A stretch of 64,000 bases of DNA, taken from contig NZ_CP048114.1 in assembly GCF_010093025.1 (NCBI RefSeq), positions 4,216,001 through 4,280,000 of the forward strand. Direction: 5' to 3'. Source of the stretch: Edaphobacter sp. 12200R-103 (GTDB taxonomy: Bacteria > Acidobacteriota > Terriglobia > Terriglobales > Acidobacteriaceae). Under the pieces are notes generated by a model that was not told the origin of the DNA, ran no database searches, and was given only the letters and a program-made list of their open reading frames with translations. Made by a program: the position numbers and the translations under genes. Of this stretch, positions 24,712-31,189 are shown in pieces. The stretch's first letter is position 1. Every line of letters starts with the position of its first letter.

Positions 24712-25149
24712 ATGAAGCTGGTCTTTTATGCGCTGACGGTTGTGATCGGTATTGTGTTGACGGTTCATCTGGCGATGAACGGTAAAGTGGGGGCAACGTT
24801 GAATAACCCGCGGGTGGCAAATGCACTGTTCTGGTGTGTGGGCGCGCTGACGGCGGTGCTGATTGGGCTGAGCGGATGGGAGGCGGGAACGCTCAGGCCG
24901 CTGCGGGAGATTCATCCGGTGTTGTTGATGGCGGGCGTGTTTGGAGCGTGCCTGGTGTTCGGAATTGCGTTTCTGATTCCCCGGATTGGAGCAGGCCGGC
25001 TGACGCTGATCATGCTGGCGGGACAGATTGTGGGTGGACTGGTGCTGTCGCACTTTGGCTGGCTGGGCTCTCCACGTGAACCGGTGACGGCGCGTGGCCT
25101 GGTGGGGACGCTGATTATGTTTGCCGGGGTGATTCTGGCAAGTCGGTAA
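24712..25149 (+). CDS. DMT family transporter, YdcZ (DUF606)-type
   Basis: This 145-residue protein has five hydrophobic segments with the family's glycine-rich pattern: a first helix with LTVHLAMNGKVGATLNNPRVANALFW, then PLREIHPVLLMAGVFGACLVFG, ARLTLIMLAGQIVGGLVLSHFGW and RGLVGTLIMFAGVILASR. YdcZ proteins are half-size members of the drug/metabolite transporter superfamily and are often paired; no partner is next to it here, so it may work as a homodimer. Substrate unknown. Confidence 0.82.
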   Translation: MKLVFYALTVVIGIVLTVHLAMNGKVGATLNNPRVANALFWCVGALTAVLIGLSGWEAGTLRPLREIHPVLLMAGVFGACLVFGIAFLIPRIGAGRLTLIMLAGQIVGGLVLSHFGWLGSPREPVTARGLVGTLIMFAGVILASR

Positions 25150-25521
25150 AGGAAGCTGGGAGAGTTATCCGCTGGGTAGTCCTGGTCAGGAAGGGCCAGC
25201 GGCTCCGTGTGCGGCTCCGAGCTATCCCTTCTGGATTTCTGGTGCGAGAAAGGCGGTTCGAGCTTTCCATCCCAGGCAGCAAGCTGCTCGGGGACTCCAG
25301 ATTCGTATGGGTGGGGTTGGATGTGTGTGGCCATCTCCGCCCTGACTGTTGTCTCCAGATTCAGACGCGATTGGACTTTTGAAGGTGGGATAGGTACAAA
25401 CAATAACGGCATAACCAGACGAAATTCCGGGAAGTCTACAGCCGGATACCTTTGCCGATCCACCTTCCTCCCGCCTGCATCCGTTGCCCAATTCAAAACT
25501 GACGCACAATGGAGATCCGTC
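25150..25521. other. Intergenic region with REP-like fragments
   Basis: About 370 bases between the DMT gene and the gene at 25522. The parts ggttcgagctt (25255) and gggtggggttggatgtgtgtggcc (about 25311-25334) resemble the REP-linked sequence around 29070-29160, so it may be a decayed REP unit. An open frame crosses the region but shows no conserved sequence. Confidence 0.45.
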
Positions 25522-26016
25522 ATGTCCGAAAAAGCTACTGTTCCTCAGGCCCTGCACACAAGCAATGCAGAAGACCTTCCTCTCATACGGGCTTCGGCCA
25601 ACCAAGTTCAGAGTCCTCTCAATTTGAGGTTGACCATCGCCCAGGGAAAAAACCTGGAGATTGTTGCATATCTGGCCGACCCGCAACACTCCAAAGCAAT
25701 CAATGACGGACTGACTGCTGTCGGAACAGTCCACTTTGCCCGTTTCCTTCCAGAGAGCGGATTCCTTTTGGGAAAATCGCAGACTCTGTGGGTGTTGACC
25801 GAGTACGACGGCACATTCGACCAGTACATTGAAGACTTCGTCAATCAGATGGGCGATATCTTCGACGATCTGCTCTCTTTTGTGGCGGATCCCCCACCGT
25901 TGCCCGTGAAAAACAATATCCCGGCCTTCGAAGCGTGGGTTAATGCGCACAATGAAAAGAGCAATCTGTACTCGGCGTACCCCACTCTAACGGTGCAAGC
26001 AATCCTGAATAGCTGA
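25522..26016 (+). CDS. Protein of unknown function, possible dimeric alpha/beta-barrel
   Basis: 164 residues from ATG 25522 with GGAG upstream. It has LTIAQGKNLEIVAYLADPQH, then strand-like VGTVHFARFLPESGFLLGKSQ, LWVLTEYDGTFDQYIEDFVN, and a Pro-rich segment near the end. The alternation of strand, helix and 'TEYDGTFDQYI' reminds me of the ferredoxin-like domains that accompany peroxidases and P450s, but I cannot name a family. No signal peptide. Downstream, after a hairpin, lies a large exported mono-haem protein; the two may form one functional unit. Confidence 0.65.
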   Translation: MSEKATVPQALHTSNAEDLPLIRASANQVQSPLNLRLTIAQGKNLEIVAYLADPQHSKAINDGLTAVGTVHFARFLPESGFLLGKSQTLWVLTEYDGTFDQYIEDFVNQMGDIFDDLLSFVADPPPLPVKNNIPAFEAWVNAHNEKSNLYSAYPTLTVQAILNS

Positions 26017-26043
26017 GCGCCAGCTTCAATCATTGCCAAAACG

Positions 26044-26080
26044 ACCTGCTCAGGGCCCGTATCTATCGGGCCCTGCAGGT
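26044..26080 (+). terminator. Long GC-rich hairpin between two genes
   Basis: Nested stems acctg-ct-cagggcccg / cgggccctg-caggt with loop tatctat. No T-run follows, so termination may be partial; it could tune expression between the 25522 and 26188 genes. Confidence 0.6.
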
Positions 26081-26187
26081 GTTCCTGCGTGTGTTAAGGA
26101 GTCGATTGGCCACGGTGAGGAGGACGAAGAAATTTGTCCTGACACACCGTGCGAGATGTGTTTCTGCCTTAGAACAGGAGAGCAAAT

Positions 26188-27858
26188 ATGAAATACCTTT
26201 GCATGATTGCGCTGATGATGGCCGGAACCTTGCTTCCGGCGCAGACGATTCCTCAGGATGCGGCTCCTAATTGCCAAGTCGCTTCGACGACGTTCGACCA
26301 GTGGTTCCAATCGGGGCAACCTGTCGTGAACGGGGTCGTGAATCCCGCGAATAGCGTTGGTTTTACCGAGGGAAGCGTATGCAACTTCTATGCGTGGGCA
26401 AAACAAATGTTCCTCTGGGTGACATCGGAATCGGGCGGGTCACGCATCTTTGATTCAGCGACTTTCTATGATGTTTCTCCTCCGGACAGCAACGGCCAAA
26501 GGACGTTTCTGCCGCACGGCAAGGGTTCGTTTCTTCACTCGATGATGCTGCGGGCTGCAAAAGGTGGTCCCCATGATTTGCCGATCATCGAGGGCAGATC
26601 GGGCCAATTGTTCGAAGTGATGAAACCACCGATCGATCATTCAGGAAAGCAGATTGTCGTTGATAGCTCGGGCAACCTCGTTGAAGTGAGCAAGGCGTTT
26701 ATAACGCCGAACCACAAGCTGGCGTTTCAGGATAGAGCCGGCAATACGATCGCTCTGCCGTCTGTCGGGGCTCTCAGAAGCGATTCCGTGCCCACGGACA
26801 CGATCCTGACAGCAAGGGAGTTCATGGTTGACGGAAAGCCGGTGTTCGTCGACTCCAGCGGCAACATCATCGACGTGGAACAGGGGCAGGCAGGAGGCTC
26901 CGGAGTTTTGGAGACGCAGAAAGACGGCCTGGTCTATTACGCGACGATGACGAACGATGTCTACGCCTACTTCCTGACAGGAGTGAAAAATGGCGCCATT
27001 GCTGCCGCGCAATTTCCGACAACGCAGACAGACCTTGCCGCAATCCAGAAGTATGCAGCCGCGAATGGAAAGCCAAGCTTTACGGACGCACAGGCACTCA
27101 CCGTGGAATTGAAGAGTTCCTGGATTGAGGTCAACGATCTCAATAAAAAGAACTACATCACAACGACGGCCATGATTCCGGTTTACGACAGGTCGAATCC
27201 ACAGAAATGGGTTCTGAAAGGCCAGAGGAAGGCTACGCTGGGAATGCTCGGCATGCATATTGTGGGCAGCGTCCAAGGCCATCCGGAGATGATCTGGGCT
27301 ACGTTTGAACACTTCGGGGACACCCCCAATGCTGCGTACTCGTATACCAATACGAAGGGGAATACTGTAACGGTCCCTCAGAGCACGGCCGGGAACTGGC
27401 GGTTCTCCGCGACCAATTCGACCGGCCCGTTTAATGTCGTGCATATGACGGCAAAGGAGGCGAACATTCTCGCCCAGAGCGGGTATACGATCAGCCCCAG
27501 CGACTCCTTGAGAACCTACGCATGGGGTGCGGGACCCAACAATGCGGCGGCGAACAGCAACCTCATTTCGATTCATAACAGCGTCAACGCGCTCATGCCG
27601 AAGGGTGATATCCGCTCCGATTACTTCCTGATCGGGGCTACCTGGACGACGGCCGGCACGGCGCCTCCAACAGGACAGACAGGCGCGACCAACGTCGCCA
27701 ACTCGACGATGGAGACGTACCAACAGCACACTGGAGGTTGCTTCCTGTGCCATTCAGGATCAGGATCGCTGGCTCCAGCTACGCTCAGCCACGTCTTCGG
27801 GGGAGAGACGAACGGACTGCAGCCGCTGTTCCCGGCGAGCAGTGGCAACTCGAGGTAG
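26188..27858 (+). CDS. Exported mono-haem c-type protein of unknown function
   Basis: A 556-residue protein with a signal peptide (residues 1-19). The only haem c site is CFLCH at 518-522, near the C-terminus. The central part is unusual: it contains two near-repeats of the form KQIVVDSSGNLVEVSKA and KPVFVDSSGNIIDVEQG, and a conserved-looking block with LGMLGMHIVGSVQGHPEMIWATFEHFGDTP. I recall similar proteins as uncharacterised secreted cytochrome-like proteins in acidobacteria and proteobacteria. Role in periplasmic electron transfer is inference. GGAG lies eight bases before the ATG. Confidence 0.75.
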   Translation: MKYLCMIALMMAGTLLPAQTIPQDAAPNCQVASTTFDQWFQSGQPVVNGVVNPANSVGFTEGSVCNFYAWAKQMFLWVTSESGGSRIFDSATFYDVSPPDSNGQRTFLPHGKGSFLHSMMLRAAKGGPHDLPIIEGRSGQLFEVMKPPIDHSGKQIVVDSSGNLVEVSKAFITPNHKLAFQDRAGNTIALPSVGALRSDSVPTDTILTAREFMVDGKPVFVDSSGNIIDVEQGQAGGSGVLETQKDGLVYYATMTNDVYAYFLTGVKNGAIAAAQFPTTQTDLAAIQKYAAANGKPSFTDAQALTVELKSSWIEVNDLNKKNYITTTAMIPVYDRSNPQKWVLKGQRKATLGMLGMHIVGSVQGHPEMIWATFEHFGDTPNAAYSYTNTKGNTVTVPQSTAGNWRFSATNSTGPFNVVHMTAKEANILAQSGYTISPSDSLRTYAWGAGPNNAAANSNLISIHNSVNALMPKGDIRSDYFLIGATWTTAGTAPPTGQTGATNVANSTMETYQQHTGGCFLCHSGSGSLAPATLSHVFGGETNGLQPLFPASSGNSR

Positions 27859-28178
27859 TGGTGCTTCGCTTCGAGGGTAGCCGCTGTTTGAGGCAACTGC
27901 GAAGCTGGCCCAAATGCCGAGAGAGCCGTGGCCATTTGTGATGCAGAGCGCGATGCAACGTTCGTGGCGCGCTCTGCGTCGGCTTTTACGGCTCGAGCTT
28001 CGCTCGAATGCCCACATCGAGATATGGGGCACCCGATTCTTGCGAGTGAGTCAGATGTGGGCCACCCGTCCCACCGCCCTTTGAATTTCCTTGACCGGTG
28101 GAGTGTGGGGGCGTAGGTTTGGCGTCCTCCCCACAGGCCACCTTTGTGTGATCCGCCAATTGAATGCAGGAGGTTTCC
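27859..28178. other. Intergenic region with a REP-linked element
   Basis: About 320 bases. Positions 27990-28068 hold a REP-linked element described separately; the rest has no gene. AGGAGG at 28169-28174 belongs to the next gene. Confidence 0.5.
27990..28068 (+). repeat. REP-linked element (RAYT-associated family)
   Basis: Starts ggctcgagcttcgctcgaatgc and contains atggggcacccgattct and gtgggccaccc. The pieces ctcgagcttcgctcgaatg and atggggcacccgatt are also found at 29071-29137 beside the RAYT gene. The cgagc-ttc-gctcg part is a small hairpin. Confidence 0.6.
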
Positions 28179-28487
28179 ATGCGCATGATGATGCATGTTT
28201 CGTTGCCGGTTGAGACGTTCAACGCGGCGGTCAAGGACGGCTCGGCAGGAGCCAAGATAAAGAAGATTCTCGATCAGTTGATGCCGGAGGCCACGTATTT
28301 CATGGCGGATCGACAGGGGCGGCGGTGCGCGGTTCTGATTGTGGACCTGGCGGATCCGTCGAAGATCCCGACGCTGACCGAGCCGTGGTTCCTCACGTTC
28401 CATGCCGCGGTGGAGTTGCAGCCAGTGATGCTACCCCAGGATCTTGCGGCTGCGGGACTGGAAGGCTTGGGCAAGGAGTGGGCATAG
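28179..28487 (+). CDS. Small conserved-looking protein of unknown function
   Basis: 102 residues from ATG 28179, with GGAGG six to eight bases upstream, so the start is firm. The sequence is MRMMMHVSLPVETFNAAVKDG at the start, then GAKIKKILDQLMPEATYFMAD, RRCAVLIVDLADPSKIPTL and FHAAVELQPVMLPQDLAAAG. The strand-helix-strand order suggests a ferredoxin-like small domain. No signal peptide or metal site. I recognise no named family. It sits between REP-linked elements next to the RAYT gene but has normal GC codon use. Confidence 0.7.
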   Translation: MRMMMHVSLPVETFNAAVKDGSAGAKIKKILDQLMPEATYFMADRQGRRCAVLIVDLADPSKIPTLTEPWFLTFHAAVELQPVMLPQDLAAAGLEGLGKEWA

Positions 28488-28490
28488 CCG

Positions 28491-28531
28491 GGTGGCCCAT
28501 TCATGGCGCGGTTTCATCGCGACATGAGTGG
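28491..28531 (-). repeat. REP element, left inverted copy at the RAYT gene
   Basis: Reverse complement of the copy at 29093-29133 with few changes: cactcatgtcgcgat then gcgccatgaatggg(c)cacc when read on the minus strand. It overlaps the last codons and stop of the RAYT gene. Confidence 0.75.
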
Positions 28532-29038
28532 GTTCTTCGTGCGGTGCGCGAACCGTGTTCGGTCAAGCCATTGTGAGTCGCTCTGGATGGTCGTGGGCTC
28601 TCCGCTGGCGTAGTGGTTGAAGCTGCTCCAGCGGTAGTCTTCCGGTCCGGTGACGAGTCCTCGTGTTGCGGGGTTGCGGTGGATGTACTGGACCTTCTCG
28701 ACGAATTTTCCGGTGGTGAAGGTATTGAAGTCGTAGTACCGCGTCTGCCAGAACTTGTCGCGGGAGCCCTTGAGGAGTTTGGAGGACTCTCCTTTGAGGA
28801 CTCTTAGGAATGAGGCGAGGGTGCGGGTTTCCGGTTCGCTGGTCAGGAGGTGGACGTGCTCGGGCATCAGGACGTAGGCGTAGATGGTAAGCGCGTGCGA
28901 CTGACGGGCCTTCTCGATGACGAGTTCCACGGTGTTCTTTGGTTCCGGGGCTTCGAGGAAGGGAAGACGGCGGTAACAGCTGAAGGTGATCAAGCGGAGC
29001 TGGCCTGTTTGTTGTCTGCGCTCGAGGCCTATGGGCAT
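28514..29038 (-). CDS. REP-associated tyrosine transposase (RAYT, Y1_Tnp domain)
   Basis: RAYTs are single-copy HUH nucleases that cut and join REP sequences. From ATG 29038 the protein has 174 residues: an N-terminal RLITFSCYRRLPFLE block, the HUH metal site in YVLMPEHVHLL, the helix with FLRVLKGESSKLLKG, FWQTRYYDFNTF, and VQYIHRNPATRGLV with the catalytic-tyrosine region. The motif set is complete, so it may be active. Inverted REP copies lie at 28491-28531 and 29093-29133, the usual arrangement for such genes. The C-terminal five residues and stop are encoded within the left REP. A longer frame to 29095 reads through REP sequence and is unlikely to be the start. Confidence 0.9.
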   Translation of the reverse strand: MPIGLERRQQTGQLRLITFSCYRRLPFLEAPEPKNTVELVIEKARQSHALTIYAYVLMPEHVHLLTSEPETRTLASFLRVLKGESSKLLKGSRDKFWQTRYYDFNTFTTGKFVEKVQYIHRNPATRGLVTGPEDYRWSSFNHYASGEPTTIQSDSQWLDRTRFAHRTKNPLMSR

Positions 29039-29092
29039 GGTGTGGATTTTAGCCGGTGTGTGGGAGAACGGTTCGAGCTTCGCTCGAATGCG

Positions 29093-29133
29093 CACTCATG
29101 TCGCGATAAGGCTGCGCCATGAATGGGGCACCC
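29093..29133 (+). repeat. REP element, right copy at the RAYT gene
   Basis: cactcatgtcgcgataaggctgcgccatgaatggggcaccc; inverted relative to 28491-28531. It is preceded by gttcgagcttcgctcgaatg (29071-29090), a hairpin-forming block also found at 27990. Confidence 0.75.
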
Positions 29134-29189
29134 GATTGTGGGTGGGATTGGATGTGTGGGCCGGCCGTACATAATTTGCTTGATTATCA

Positions 29190-30350
29190 GTGGTTTATGG
29201 TCTAACGTATCTCTTGCTGATTCGTATTTTCTTCGCCCTGACCAAAACCTTTTTCGATGAATCATCCGAGCAATCAAAAGTCAAAGCAATTCTCGTCCGC
29301 GATTATTTTTGGGCTTGGGCGAAAGTGATACTGCCGACCGTTCAAAAGAACAGAAATGGCAAAATCGCGTACATCGACCTCTTCGCAGGCCCAGGTCGCT
29401 ACAAAGACGGTACGAAGTCCACGCCCTTATTAGTGCTCGAAAGCGCAATTGAAGATCCGAACATGCGCGATCGACTTGTGACTTTTTTTAACGATGCCAG
29501 CGCAGAAAATTCAGGAAATTTACATAGGGAGATCGCCGCTCTTCCCAAAGTGGGAACTCTCAAGTACACGCCTTACGTGATGTCAGAAGAAGTAGGCGCG
29601 AAGATCGTTGACAAGCTAGCAAAGATTCGATTGGTTCCTACGCTCTTTTTTGTAGATCCGTGGGGCTACAAGGGCCTTTCACTGGGATTGATCAATTCTG
29701 TCTTGAAGAACTGGGGCTGTGATTGCGTTTTCTTTTTTAACTACAACCGAATCAATATGGGGCTTCACAACGAAGCGGTCGAAGACCATATGAATGTTCT
29801 ATTCGGAAAAGAACGAGCAGATGAACTGCGAAAACGCCTCGCGGGCATGGCGCCCGAAGCAAGAGAAGCGGAAATTGTGGAAACATTGGCACAAGCACTA
29901 CGAGGGTTGGGTGCGAATTTCGTGCTTCCATTTTGTTTCAAAGATGAGCGAGGGAAGCGAACCAGTCATCATCTGGTCTTCGCGACAAAACACCCGCGTG
30001 GCTATCGCATTATGAAAGAGATCATGGCGAAGCAAAGCTCGGAAAATCACCAAGGTGTAGCCTCCTTCGGATATTGTCCCGCATCTTCTGTCCAAACGAT
30101 GCTTTTCGAACTGAATCGTCCCCTGGATGATCTACAAGGGATGCTTTCAAGTACATTTTCAGAGCAAACATTGTCCGTAGAACAGATTTACGAACGCCAC
30201 AACGTTGGAACACCTTACATCATGAAAAATTACAAGTCGGTCTTGCTATCCATGGAAGAGGCTGGACTGATAACTACAAATCCATCTGCCGACAAGCGAC
30301 GCAAGGGCACTATTGCCGATCACGTACGAGTCACTTTTCCCAAACGGTAA
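29190..30350 (+). CDS. tcmP: Three-Cys-motif partner protein TcmP
   Basis: The protein has up to 386 residues and matches the TcmP family, defined by genomic pairing with DUF5131 (Gp37/Gp68) proteins, as here. The N-terminal part has TFFDESSEQSKVKAILVRDYF, then IAYIDLFAGPGRY, which looks like motif I of a class I methyltransferase, and TLFFVDPWGYKGLSL, which looks like motif IV. The C-terminal part has a winged-helix-like end (MKNYKSVLLSMEEAGLI). The start is uncertain: GTG 29190 has no good ribosome site and TTG 29214 is possible. Hand counts of two lines gave 50 and 40 percent GC, against 65 in a glmS line, which suggests transfer. Function not established to my knowledge. Confidence 0.88.
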   Translation: MVYGLTYLLLIRIFFALTKTFFDESSEQSKVKAILVRDYFWAWAKVILPTVQKNRNGKIAYIDLFAGPGRYKDGTKSTPLLVLESAIEDPNMRDRLVTFFNDASAENSGNLHREIAALPKVGTLKYTPYVMSEEVGAKIVDKLAKIRLVPTLFFVDPWGYKGLSLGLINSVLKNWGCDCVFFFNYNRINMGLHNEAVEDHMNVLFGKERADELRKRLAGMAPEAREAEIVETLAQALRGLGANFVLPFCFKDERGKRTSHHLVFATKHPRGYRIMKEIMAKQSSENHQGVASFGYCPASSVQTMLFELNRPLDDLQGMLSSTFSEQTLSVEQIYERHNVGTPYIMKNYKSVLLSMEEAGLITTNPSADKRRKGTIADHVRVTFPKR

Positions 30351-30362
30351 GGGAGGCAGCCG

Positions 30363-31172
30363 ATGAGCTTAGGAAGCGCGATTGAATGGACTGATGCAAC
30401 ATGGAACCCAGTTAGAGGGTGCACTAAGATCAGCCCTGGTTGCAAGCATTGCTACGCCTCAACATTCGCCGAAAGATTTCGTGGCGTTAAGGATCACCCC
30501 TACGAACAAGGATTTGATCTCAGACTAGTACCTACTAAGCTAGACGATCCTTTGAGATGGCGATCTCCAAAAATGATCTTTGTAAATTCAATGAGCGATC
30601 TGTTCCATGACGAGGTGCCTGACAGCTACATCATCGATGTTGCAAGAGTAATGATTAGAGCGAACTGGCATACTTACCAAGTTCTGACCAAGCGATCTAC
30701 ACGATTAGCAAGGCTCTTAGAAACGAAGCTAAGGTTTGTTTCCACTGCTAGTAATGTTTGGTGGGGAGTAAGCGTTGAGGATAAAAGATACGGTGTTCCG
30801 CGCGTCTCTGATCTCCAGAAAGTAGCTGCGGGAACCCGCTTTCTATCTATTGAGCCTCTGTTAGAGGATTTAGGTCCTTTGAACCTAAATGGGATTCATT
30901 GGGTGATTGTCGGAGGTGAAAGCGGTCATGGTGCTCGGCCAGTGCGACGCGAATGGGTCGCCTCAATTAGGGATCAATGTAGAGAATTCGGCGTTCCGTT
31001 TTTCTTCAAGCAGTGGGGAGGCGTCCAAAAGAAAAAGAATGGCCGCTTGCTTGACGGCCGTACGTACGATGAATTCCCGCGGCCCAATAAGCTTGAGCCG
31101 ATTTTATTAGAGCGACATGGCAACATTTCAGTTACGTGGAATGGCGACCTACGGTGTTTCGAAGCTCCGTGA
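30363..31172 (+). CDS. DUF5131 (phage Gp37/Gp68-type) three-Cys-motif protein
   Basis: A 269-residue protein that opens with TDATWNPVRGCTKISPGCKH and CYA: cysteines in a C-x6-C-x2-C pattern, the hallmark of DUF5131, thought to resemble the iron-sulphur loop of radical SAM enzymes. Next come MIFVNSMSDLFHDEVPD, YQVLTKRSTRL, VWWGVSVEDKRYGVPRVSDL, LSIEPLLEDLG and VIVGGESGHGARPVRREWV, all family blocks. It begins 12 bases after tcmP with GGGAGG seven bases from the ATG, so the two form an operon of the same AT-richer composition. The gene ends 17 bases from the convergent glmS. A nucleic-acid or nucleotide modification role is inference. Confidence 0.9.
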   Translation: MSLGSAIEWTDATWNPVRGCTKISPGCKHCYASTFAERFRGVKDHPYEQGFDLRLVPTKLDDPLRWRSPKMIFVNSMSDLFHDEVPDSYIIDVARVMIRANWHTYQVLTKRSTRLARLLETKLRFVSTASNVWWGVSVEDKRYGVPRVSDLQKVAAGTRFLSIEPLLEDLGPLNLNGIHWVIVGGESGHGARPVRREWVASIRDQCREFGVPFFFKQWGGVQKKKNGRLLDGRTYDEFPRPNKLEPILLERHGNISVTWNGDLRCFEAP

Positions 31173-31189
31173 GTCGTTATCGTTGCCGC

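Noticed and set aside
25207-25521. N-terminal extension of the 25522 gene by 105 residues.
   Set aside because: The added part has mixed composition, overlaps REP-like sequence, and a good ribosome site marks ATG 25522.
28986-29277. Small frames around the right REP copy on both strands.
   Set aside because: They consist of translated REP sequence and lack ribosome sites.
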